From: Cladorhizidae sp. MBARI D1340-BT2
Lineage: Eukaryota; Porifera; Demospongiae; Poecilosclerida; Cladorhizidae
Reading direction: 5' to 3'
NCBI GenBank assembly: GCA_028752905.1
Contig: JAQNBH010000004.1
Span: 6,072,358-6,136,357 of the forward strand
DNA: 64,000 nucleotides
Shown: piece by piece, positions 55,601-64,000 of the stretch
How the letters are laid out: the number at the start of each line of letters is the position of its first letter
How positions within the stretch are numbered: position 1 is the stretch's first letter
The notes under the pieces: model-generated
Seen by the model: only the letters and a program-made list of their open reading frames with translations
What the model was told of the DNA's origin: nothing
Database searches by the model: none
Position numbers and translations under genes: made by a program

Positions 55601-58051
55601 GAAACCTTCATAAAGATGTCTCTAGTTGCATGGTAAATGACAGCTTGGAACCACGAGTTCCACCATGATGAAACTGGAACAAGAGGAAGCTTGACATCAG
55701 AGCTAGCTATAGAATCACCCAAGTATTTCAAATATCTCCTCTTCCGACCAGGCTTTTTGAACAATGATGATTTAATCATTGCTATGAGGTCCAACGTGTG
55801 CTTGACATCAGAATAATGGTGGAAAACTTCAGCTGAAAGGTTCACAATGTGGGCAAGGCACGACACATGCGTCGATTTGGGAAAAGCTGCAGACAAAACC
55901 TCACGATAAGCTTTCTTAACAATATGCTGCACTATCAGTAACTATGGCCAGTACATCATCAAATGCAATACCCACGTCTGTGGCTGATCTGATGATGGCC
56001 TGGCTGAAGGTGGAATGATTGCATGCGTCCATCTCAGTCACTCCTACAAGGTAAGGTTGACCATGCACTTGCAATCACATTCAAGATGCTGTGATCTCGA
56101 ATATTGGTGGTTTCATCCGCAGTAATACTGACCTGCTTCCCTTTGACCAACTCCTTGAGGGCTGAAAAATGCAAATTGAACAGTCTTTGGACATAGATAG
56201 TCTTAAGCTGGTCGACTCCAGGCAGAGCTCCTGCATGAGCACAATGCTTTTGTAGGAAAGCCTTGCCCTTGTCAGTTTTTTCAAGTGGAATGTCAGCTAG
56301 TGTGCACATTCTAATGTAGTCAAGAATGAAATCTTGCCGCAAATTCCTGGCTTTACTACACTAGATAGGGTTACTTGCCTGCTGGCACACTCCCCCCAGA
56401 GTTGCTCAGCTTTGCCTTCTTATGTGAAGTGTGCTTCTGGCTCTTCAGGTGATACTTAATTGTGTCAACACGAACAAAGTCAACACAGTGCTCACAATAC
56501 CTGCAAAAGAGCACCCTCCAATCAGCATACAAATCATCTTTAACTGTTTAGCTCGCTTTTCAGCTGAAACATGCGCAGGAGCACTTCTCTTTGGCTTTTT
56601 TCTACAGTGGGGGCCAATACATCCCATTTTCTCTTGACCTTTTGGAATACATGGCAAAGATAGGCAGTATTTGAAATCTCTTGGATGTTCAAATACTACA
56701 TACCACCAACCTTTGCTCAGAAAAAGGCATCTTTGCCGCCCCCCCCCCCCCCCCTGTAGAAACCTCCCAAAGACATTGAAGTGCTTGTGTGCTTGTTTTA
56801 GCTGAAGCAACTAAACAGATGATTTGTATGCTGATGGAGGCTACCAATGCTGGGGGTGGTTATGTAGCTTGCATTATTCTAAATAGGTTCATACATGGAA
56901 TTACATCTTTTACAATCTCAAGGGGAAAAAACAAGCAGCTGCTATTATTCCCCCCCCCCCCCCCCCCCCCCCACATTTTCCATGTTTTTAGGGGGTCTGC
57001 TGTTGCAAGGAGAACTCCACCAACCCAACAGCAGATGCTTTGGTAGAGGGTCAGCTACAGCCTCCATTAGACTTGGTAGCAGCTGCACAGGAGAACTCCA
57101 CCAACCAAACAGCAGATGCTTTGGTAGAGGGTCAGCTACAGCCTCCATTAGACTTGGTAGCAGCTGCACAGGAGAACTCCACCAACCAAACGGCAGATGC
57201 TTTGGTAGAGGGTCAGCTACAGCCTCCATTAGACTTGGCAGCAGCTGCACAGGAGCGAGAACTTCACAAACAGAAATGAGCACATGTCAACTGCTCTGCT
57301 TTTAGCTCGAGCCATGTGGAGGATGACCTTTATCCAATTCTGGTAATACAACAGCGTGTGAGCTAGCTTGATTGCCCCGCCCACAAACACTACTACCCAC
57401 ACCTACTTTACCGCAATTGAAAAACAGAGTTGTCTTGGACGTGCGTTGGACGACCTGGAGTCTCCTGGTGCGAGTAGACCTATTGTATGCAAGCAACCTC
57501 TTGCCTTCAATGCTAAGTGGCAGGTCTTGAGTACGGCTCACTCCTATAGATATATATATCACCATCTCTTCTAGCTAGTCCAGTAGCTAGACTCAGGGGC
57601 ACACTCCTATAGATATATATTACCATCCCTTCTAGCTAGTCCAGTAGACAGACTCAGGGGCCCATTTCTGTAAGAGAGGGTTACACATGGTCTTTGTTGA
57701 GCAGCTGTCCAGTATAAGCCGCCATTTTCTTGTGACTAATGCTATCAGAACCAGATTTTACGGTATTTAAAGCTCTGTAACTCTGCTGTAGTTGGGGACC
57801 AGTGCTAAAAATACACACACACTCACACTTTCACACTCAAATACATAAACACACACTCACTCATGCACACACTTGAACCAAAGAGATGGTTTCAATTTTT
57901 TTTACAAACATATCATGATTGTACACCACACCCACCATGTCTGAGAGAGTCACTGGTGATGGACTTGCTGCAGAAGCCGCACATAACGAATGCTTGTCGA
58001 GGGGGCTTGAACAAGGGGTCCAACTTTTTCTTCTCACCATCAAACAGTGCC
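49563..58051 (-). CDS. MIOS: MIOS (GATOR2 subunit), C-terminal zinc-binding region, partial gene
   Basis: Three exons encode, in order, the conserved end of Mio/MIOS: a segment with KLDPLFKPP...FVMCGFCSKSI (58051-57936), then [20 protein letters not shown] (50102-50006), then [21 protein letters not shown] (49659-49563). The cysteine and histidine pattern (CxxC, CxxC, CxxC, CxxC...HxxH) and the residues between closely fit the animal family. MIOS is a WD40 plus zinc-domain protein of the GATOR2 complex at the lysosome, which opposes GATOR1 and promotes TORC1 activity. The WD40 part must lie beyond the right edge, and the last exon with the final Cys cluster was not found. The phase between the first two exons is unresolved, so a small exon may be missing. 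A Tigger and a hAT element occupy the long intron. Confidence 0.85.
49700..49998. repeat. CA-rich low-complexity block in a MIOS intron
   Basis: Irregular repeats of ACACACATCTAACACACCAC between the two MIOS exons. Confidence 0.85.
50006..50102 (-). CDS. MIOS: MIOS exon with [15 protein letters not shown]
   Basis: 97 bp: 32 codons plus one base. The acceptor TTTCCTTGTCCTGTAG ends at 50103 and the donor is ATGG/GTATGT at 50005. It contains two of the zinc-binding CxxC pairs. Confidence 0.87.
50085..50520 (-). repeat. 46-bp minisatellite made from the MIOS splice acceptor
   Basis: About eight clear copies plus degenerate ones. Read on the minus strand each unit is CTATTATCTCTTTCCTTGTC then CTGTAG (tract and AG) followed by CCGACTAGCTGTCCTGACTG, the first bases of the MIOS exon. 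The array thus multiplies a pyrimidine tract, acceptor AG and exon start. Only the copy next to 50102 is joined to the full exon. Confidence 0.93.
50690..51910. repeat. 56-bp minisatellite inside the Tigger element (about 22 copies)
   Basis: The unit contains CATTGTGTTTGTGGTTGTCT, CTGTGTTCTAGTGTGCTCAT and CTAGAGTGGTAGTGGG. It starts just inside the left inverted repeat and ends at a sequence (GGTGGTCTTAATTGGGAATA) similar to the terminal repeat. Confidence 0.95.
52224..53876 (-). pseudogene. Tigger transposase (CENP-B-like helix-turn-helix plus DDE), frameshifted
   Basis: The N-terminal part (KRKALTLELKVKAIKLCDGG) is a pogo/CENP-B helix-turn-helix, followed by a second DNA-binding domain (GWLQKFQYRHNI). 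The catalytic domain shows NADES, IFIDNCSVHSD and LQPMDADI, giving the three Asp of the DDD triad. Frame changes between about 53300 and 53170 separate the first Asp from the rest. The C-terminal tail is acidic. The second frame runs uninterrupted from 53174 to the stop at 52224. Confidence 0.9.
54016..54170. repeat. Two 77-bp direct repeats near the right end of the Tigger element
   Basis: Units with GGAGGATATTGACCCAGCCA and GTGGTCTTATAAGAGGGGTG; subterminal repeats of this kind may bind the transposase, which is an inference. Confidence 0.85.
54567..54652. repeat. 21-bp repeat (about 4 copies)
   Basis: GGACATGCACACTGCATGTG units, each partly palindromic (ACATGCA/TGCATGT). Confidence 0.88.
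54690..56500 (-). pseudogene. Second hAT transposase relic
   Basis: Read on minus: a zinc finger (YCEHCVDFV...HLKSQKH, about 56500-56425); the region YVQRLFNLHFSALKEL with ITADETTN (first catalytic Asp, about 56110); STHVSCLAHIVNL (C-x2-H, about 55850); and the dimerisation end (ASVDM...YYKHLLNNRRESLTDENIK, about 54850-54740). Stops and frame changes interrupt it. Terminal inverted repeats were not found. It differs from the hAT element at 40760. Confidence 0.8.
56501..57007. other. Intron stretch with long poly-C runs
   Basis: Poly-C at about 56740-56754 and 56950-56972 (23 bases). No exon seen. Confidence 0.55.
57008..57255. repeat. 81-bp repeat, three copies
   Basis: Units start AGGAGAACTCCACCAACC and contain GTAGAGGGTCAGCTACAGCC. 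The period is a multiple of three and all plus frames are open. Probably non-coding intron sequence. Confidence 0.9.
57260..57935. other. MIOS intron stretch
   Basis: Holds a short direct repeat (ACTCCTATAGATATATAT and CTTCTAGCTAGTCCAGTAG, twice, 57540-57660) and a CACACACTCACAC run near 57815. No exon identified. Confidence 0.5.
57936..58051 (-). CDS. MIOS: MIOS exon with FVMCGFCSKSI
   Basis: The acceptor is a C-rich tract ending CCCCCCAG at 58052. The exon encodes ALFDGEKKKLDPLFKPP and the first zinc-binding CxxC. The donor is placed at CATG/GTGGGT (57936) with reservation, because this phase does not match the phase-0 start of the exon at 50102. A later donor or an unseen small exon is possible; an in-frame TGA lies a few codons downstream. 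Confidence 0.8.
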
Positions 58052-58224
58052 CTGGGGGGATGGGGGGAGAGGAGAGGTGTGAGAGGACATAGAAAACAAT
58101 TACTTCATGACATCATGTGACACATGATGAGTATGACATCATCTGTCGGTGTAATGAACATGTTTGTCCAATCAAAAGAATTGGTGTAGTTTATACTTGA
58201 GGCCTCTATTTGCACCAAATAGCA

Positions 58225-58395
58225 CCTGCAACATCTCAATACCTGACCACGCCCTCAGCCCCTCCCTACCATGTAGTAGCAGTCTCAATACCTGGCCACA
58301 CCCCTGGGCCCCTCCCTTCCCTGTAGTAGCAGTCTCAATACCTGGCCACACCCCTGGGCCCCTCCCTACCATGTAGTAGCAGTCTCAATACTTGA
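58225..58395. repeat. 56-bp repeat, three copies, plus CA run
   Basis: Units contain GTAGTAGCAGTCTCAATACC and TGGCCACACCCCTGGGCCCC; followed by a pure CA run to about 58420. Confidence 0.9.
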
Positions 58396-58429
58396 CCACA
58401 CACACACACACACACACACAATGATAACT

Positions 58430-58815
58430 AGTGTGGAAGGTTTTAGGTTTAAAAAAATCATTCCATTCATTAGCTCATCTCCTCATAAGGTGAGAAGGAA
58501 GACGGTAGGTGTGTGTGGGTGTGTGGTGTGTGGGTGTGTGTATGAGAGAGCGGAGTAGAGGCTGTTGGCATAGGCCCTTGTGAGGTTGCTAGGTCTTGCC
58601 AAGCAGATTAGCTGACTGGAGTCAGGGTGACACAGAAGACTTTCAGTTTGTGTGGGAAAGACAACCTGAGCTTCTTTAAAGCACGTGTTAGAGAGGAATA
58701 GGGTGTGTCTGGAGAACCACCCAGGAATGGGTGTTTCTAGAGAGTGCTGCCCCCCTCACCCACCCCCCCCCCCCCCCACCCCCTAGGGTATGTCTGGAGA
58801 ACACCCTAGAAACAC
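58430..58815. other. Stretch without a recognised exon
   Basis: Contains a TG-rich block (58505-58545) and a poly-C run near 58765. Confidence 0.5.
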
Positions 58816-58819
58816 CTAT

Positions 58820-59800
58820 AATGTATTGTCCCACCAGGCTGACCCTATAGTGCCCACCACACAGCTAGGATATTGTCCCACCAGGCTGACCCTATAGTGC
58901 CCACACACAGCTAGGATATTGTCCCACCAGGCTGACCCTATAGTGCCCACCACACAGCTAGGATATTGTCCCACCAGGCTGACCCTATAGTGCCCACCAC
59001 ACAGCTAGGATATTGTCCCACCAGGCTGACCTGAGCACCCTATAGTGGCCCCCACACAACTAGGATATTGTCCCACCAGGCTGACCCTATAGTGGCCCCC
59101 ACACAGCTAGGATATTGTCCCACCAGGCTGACCTGAGCACCCTATAGTGGCCCCCACACAGCTAGGATATTGTCCCACCAGGCTGACCTGAGCACCCTAT
59201 AGTGGCCCCCACACGGCTAGGATATTGTCCCACCAGGCTGACCTGAGCACCCTATAATGGCCACCACACAGCTAGGATACTGTCCCACCAGGCTGACCTG
59301 AGCACCCTATAATGGCCGCCACACAGCTAGGATATTGTCCCACCAGGCTGACCTGAGCACCCTATAGTGGCCCCCACACAGCTAGGATATTGTCCCACCA
59401 GGCTGACCTGAGCACCCTATAATGGCCGCCACACAGCTAGGATATTGTCCCACCAGGCTGACCTGAGCACCCTATAGTGGCCCCCACACAGCTAGGATAT
59501 TGTCCCACCAGGCTGACCTGAGCACCCTATAGTGGCCTACACACAGCTAGGATATTGTCCCCTCCAGGCTGACCTAAGCACCGTATAGTGGTCCACACAG
59601 CTAGGATATTGTCCCACCAGGCTGACCCTATAGTGGCCCCCACACAGCTAGGATATTGTCCCACCAGGCTGACCTGAGCACCCTATAGTGGCCCCCACAC
59701 AGCTAGGATATTGTCCCACCAGGCTGACCTGAGCACCCTATAGTGGCCCACACACAGCTAGGATATCGTCCCACCAGGCTGACCTGAGAACCCTATAGCT
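58820..59800. repeat. Minisatellite of about 44 and 54 bp
   Basis: Units share ACAGCTAGGATATTGTCCCA and CCAGGCTGACC; the longer form has an extra TGAGCACC before CTATAGTGGCCCCCAC. About 19 copies, with short units mainly at the left. Confidence 0.95.
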
Positions 59801-60094
59801 ATAGAATATTAAGTAGTGTACATATGTACACAGTACAGGATCATGCAGGCACTACTGACTTGGTGCTTGTCATGTTTAGTAGCAGGTGCTTGTTGAGGCA
59901 GGGCCAATGTCAGGCACTACACACACTGTCAGCAAAACCTCATATCCTTTTAACTTGCTCTTACATTTTCAGTGTATATAGCAACACGAGAAAAGAATGG
60001 CTGCAGCTTGCCCGGCTGCATTGTGATGGTGAAGATAGACAGGCTGAATATCTGTATTAGTGTAGTATAGCAGCCAATAACTACAGCTTGCCTG
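59801..60094. other. Short unique stretch
   Basis: No gene recognised. Confidence 0.5.
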
Positions 60095-63000
60095 AATTGA
60101 AGCACCTTGCCTAGTCATGTGTGGAGGGTGAGGACCTTGCCTAGTCATGTGTGGAGGGTGAGGACCTTGCCTAGTCATGTGTGGTGAGTGAGGACCTTGC
60201 CTAGTCATGTGTGGTGAGTGAGGACCTTGCCTAGTCTTGTATGGAGAGTGAGGACCTTGCCTAGTCATGTGTGGAGGGTGAGGACCTTGCCTAGTCATGT
60301 GTGGAGAGTGAGGACCTTGCCTAGTCATGTGTGGAGGGTGAGGACCTTGCCTAGTCATGTGTGGAGGGTGAGGACCTTGCCTAGTCATGTGTGGAGGGTG
60401 AGGACCTTGCCTAGTCTTGTGTGGTGAGTGAGGACCTTGCCTAGTCATGTGTGGAGGTGAGGACCTTGCCTAGTCATGTGTGGAGGGTGAGGACCTTGCC
60501 TAGTCATGTGTGGAGGGTGAGGACCTTGCCTAGTCATGTGTGGTGAGTGAGGACCTTGCCTAGTCTTGCCTGGAGAGTGAGGACCTTGCCTAGTCTTGTG
60601 TGGAGGGTGAGGACCTTGCCTAGTCATGTGTGGAGGGTGAGGACCTTGCCTAGTCTTGTGTGGAGGGTGAGGACCTTGCCTAGTCATGTGTGGAGGGTGA
60701 GGACCTTGCCTAGTCATGTGTGGAGGGTGAGGACCTTGCCTAGTCTTGTGTGGAGGGTGAGGACCTTGCCTAGTCATGTGTGGAGGGTGAGGACCTTGCC
60801 TAGTCTTGTGTGGAGAGTGAGGACCTTGCCTAGTCATGTGTGGAGGGTGAGGACCTTGCCTAGTCATGTGTGGAGGGTGAGGACCTTGCCTAGTCATGTG
60901 TGGAGAGTGAGGACCTTGCCTAGTCATGTGTGGAGGTGAGGACCTTGCCTAGTCTTGTGTGGAGGGTGAGGACCTTGCCTAGTCATGTGTGGAGGGTGAG
61001 GACCTTGCCTAGTCATGTGTGGAGGTGAGGACCTTGCCTAGTCATGTGTGGAGGGTGAGGACCTTGCCTAGTCATGTGTAGAGAGTGAGGACCTTGCCTA
61101 GTCTTGTGTGGAGGTGAGGACCTTGCCTAGTCATGTGTGGAGGTGAGGACCTTGCCTAGTCTTGTGTGGAGGGTGAGGACCTTGCCTAGTCATGTGTGGA
61201 GGGTGAGGACCTTGCCTAGTCATGTGTGGAGGTGAGGACCTTGCCTAGTCTTGTGTGGAGGGTGAGGACCTTGCCTAGTCTTGCCTGGTGAGTGAGGACC
61301 TTGCCTAGTCTTGTGTGGAGAGTAAGGACCTTGCCTAGTCATGTGTGGAGAGTGAGGACCTTGCCTAGTCATGTGTGGAGAGTGAGGACCTTGCCTAGTC
61401 ATGTGTGGAGGGTGAGGACCTTGCCTAGTCATGTGTGGAGGGTGAGGACCTTGCCTAGTCATGTGTGGAGAGTGAGGACCTTGCCTAGTCATGTGTGGAG
61501 GGTGAGGACCTTGCCTAGTCATGTGTGGAGGGTGAGGACCTTGCCTAGTCATGTGTGGAGGGTGAGGACCTTGCCTAGTCTTGTGTGGTGAGTGAGGACC
61601 TTGCCTAGTCATGTGTGGAGGTGAGGACCTTGCCTAGTCATGTGTGGAGGGTGAGGACCTTGCCTAGTCATGTGTGGAGGGTGAGGACCTTGCCTAGTCA
61701 TGTGTGGTGAGTGAGGACCTTGCCTAGTCTTGCCTGGAGAGTGAGGACCTTGCCTAGTCTTGTGTGGAGGGTGAGGACCTTGCCTAGTCATGTGTGGAGG
61801 GTGAGGACCTTGCCTAGTCTTGTGTGGAGGTGAGGACCTTGCCTAGTCATGTGTAGTGAGTGAGGACCTTGCCTAGTCTTGTGTGGAGGGTGAGGACCTT
61901 GCCTTCATGTGTGGAGGGTGAGGACCTTGCCTAGTCTTGTGTGGAGAGTGAGGACCTTGCCTAGTCATGTGTGGAGGGTGAGGACCTTGCCTAGTCATGT
62001 GTGGAGGGTGAGGACCTTGCCTAGTCATGTGTGGAGAGTGAGGACCTTGCCTAGTCATGTGTGGAGGTGAGGACCTTGCCTAGTCTTGTGTGGAGGGTGA
62101 GGACCTTGCCTAGTCATGTGTGGAGGGTGAGGACCTTGCCTAGTCATGTGTGGAGGTGAGGACCTTGCCTAGTCATGTGTGGTGAGTGAGGACCTTGCCT
62201 AGTCTTGTGTGGAGAGTGAGGACCTTGCCTAGTCATGTGTGGAGGTGAGGACCTTGGCTAGTCATGTGTGGAGGTGAGGACCTTGCCTAGTCTTGTGTGG
62301 AGGGTGAGGACCTTGCCTAGTCTTGCCTGGTGAGTGAGGACCTTGCCTAGTCTTGTGTGGAGAGTAAGGACCTTGCCTAGTCATGTGTGGAGAGTGAGGA
62401 CCTTGCCTAGTCATGTGTGGAGAGTGAGGACCTTGCCTAGTCATGTGTGGAGGGTGAGGACCTTGCCTAGTCATGTGTGGAGGGTGAGGACCTTGCCTAG
62501 TCTTGTGTGGAGGGTGAGGACCTTGCCTAGTCTTGTGTGGAGAGTGAGGACCTTGCCTAGTCATGTGTGGAGGGTGAGGACCTTGCCTAGTCATGTGTGG
62601 TGAGTGAGGACCTTGCCTAGTCATGTGTGGAGGGTGAGGACCTTGCCTAGTCATGTGTGGAGGTGAGGACCTTGCCTAGTCTTGTTTGGAGGGTGAGGAC
62701 CTTGCCTAGTCTTGTGTGGAGGGTGAGGACCTTGCCTAGCCTTGTGTGGAGGTGAGGACCTTGCCTAGTCATGTGTGGAGGGTGAGGACCTTGCCTAGTC
62801 ATGTGTGGAGGGTGAGGACCTTGCCTAGTCTTGTGTGGAGGTGAGGACCTTGCCTAGTCATGTGTGGAGGTGAGGACCTTGCCTAGTCATGTGTGGAGGG
62901 TGAGGACCTTGCCTAGTCTTGTGTGGTGAGTGAGGACCTTGCCTAGTCTTGTGTGGAGAGTGAGGACCTTGCCTAGTCTTGTGTGGAGGGTGAGGACCTT

Positions 63001-64000
63001 GCCTAGTCATGTGTGGAGGGTGAGGACCTTGCCTAGTCATGTGTGGTGAGTGAGGACCTTGCCTAGTCATGTGTGGAGAGTGAGGACCTTGCCTAGTCTT
63101 GTGTGGAGGGTGAGGACCTTGCCTAGTCATGTGTGGAGGGTGAGGACCTTGCCTAGTCATGTGTGGAGGGTGAGGACCTTGCCTAGTCTTGTGTGGAGGG
63201 TGAGGACCTTGCCTAGTCATGTGTGGAGGGTGAGGACCTTGCCTAGTCTTGTGTGGAGGGTGAGGACCTTGCCTAGTCTTGTGTGGAGGGTGAGGACCTT
63301 GCCTAGTCATGTGTGGAGAGTGAGGACCTTGCCTAGTCTTGTGTGGAGAGTGAGGACCTTGCCTAGTCATGTGTGGAGGGTGAGGACCTTGCCTAGTCAT
63401 GTGTGGAGGGTGAGGACCTTGCCTAGTCTTGTGTGGAGAGTGAGGACCTTGCCTAGTCTTGTGTGGTGAGTGAGGACCTTGCCTAGTCATGTGTGGAGGT
63501 GAGGACCTTGCCTAGTCATGTGTGGAGGGTGAGGACCTTGCCTAGTCTTGTGTGGAGAGTGAGGACCTTGCCTAGTCATGTGTGGAGGGTGAGGACCTTG
63601 CCTAGTCATGTGTGGTGAGTGAGGACCTTGCCTAGTCATGTGTGGAGGGTGAGGACCTTGCCTAGTCATGTGTGGAGGGTGAGGACCTTGCCTAGTCATG
63701 TGTGGAGGGTGAGGACCTTGCCTAGTCATGTGTAGAGAGTGAGGACCTTACCTAGTCTTGTGTGGAGGGTGAGGACCTTGCCTAGTCATGTGTGGAGGGT
63801 GAGGACCTTGCCTAGTCATGTGTAGAGAGTGAGGACCTTGCCTAGTCTTGTGTGGAGGGTGAGGACCTTGCCTAGTCATGTGTGGAGGGTGAGGACCTTG
63901 CCTAGTCATGTGTGGAGGGTGAGGACCTTGCCTAGTCTTGTGTGGAGGGTGAGGACCTTGCCTAGTCATGTGTGGTGAGTGAGGACCTTGCCTAGTCTTG
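60095..64000. repeat. 30-bp satellite (about 130 copies), continues past the window
   Basis: The unit is GAGGACCTTGCCTAGTCATG plus TGTGGAGGGT, with A/T and GGG/GAG/TGAG variants. The minus strand reads MTRQGPHPPH in each unit. 29-bp units lacking one G recur and close every such frame. Blocks repeat at larger scale, for example 61220-61612 and 62262-62654 (offset 1042). Confidence 0.97.

Noticed and set aside
60095..64000. Collagen- or mucin-like protein with MTRQGPHPPH repeats
   Set aside because: 29-bp monomers break the frame every few hundred bases, there is no non-repeat domain, and both strands are open.

Overview
The window is nuclear DNA of an invertebrate animal. It has spliced genes with GT-AG introns of several kilobases, metazoan signalling and nutrient-sensing genes, and many eukaryotic transposons. 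More than a third of it is minisatellite. A sponge or other early-branching animal is my guess from the overall look; the sequence alone does not prove it. I recognised no tRNA, rRNA or CRISPR array.

Two host genes can be followed by exon matching, both on the minus strand. The first is a DOK/IRS-like docking adaptor of 549 residues with PH and PTB domains. Its exons lie at 26608-26516, 22546-22279 and 14859-13571, and all reading phases agree. The second is the C-terminal zinc-binding part of MIOS, a GATOR2 subunit of the amino-acid sensing arm of TORC1. Its exons lie at 58051-57936, 50102-50006 and 49659-49563; its 5' part lies beyond the right edge and its last exon was not found.

Layout. 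Positions 1-19702 hold a tandem segmental duplication with a unit of about 9-9.8 kb: two near-complete copies (A, B) and a truncated third (C). Each full copy carries a satellite of 26/34-bp monomers, a 68-bp minisatellite, a complete DOK-like terminal exon, a 33-bp hairpin satellite and several short plus-strand ORFs that look partly coding. From 19.7 to 26.6 kb are the introns and first two exons of the DOK-like gene, with several minisatellites and a MITE. From 26.6 to 34.4 kb are decayed non-LTR retrotransposon pieces, unassigned ORFs and a 36-bp satellite. A Ty3/gypsy LTR element at 34469-40307 has its integrase before the reverse transcriptase, the Gmr1-like order. A hAT transposon (40760-43327) is inserted in a 52-bp minisatellite. 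From 43.9 to 49.5 kb lie 26-bp, 40-bp and purine-rich arrays. From 49.5 to 58.1 kb are the MIOS exons, with a complete Tigger/pogo element (50644-54251) and a second hAT remnant in the intron. From 58.2 kb to the end is minisatellite, closing with a 30-bp array of about 130 copies that runs off the edge.

The most unusual points are a minisatellite built from a MIOS splice acceptor, the duplicated DOK-like terminal exon inside a satellite-bounded tandem unit, and the integrase-first gypsy element. Most long ORFs in the window are by-products of tandem repeats whose monomers lack stop codons and should not be annotated as genes.
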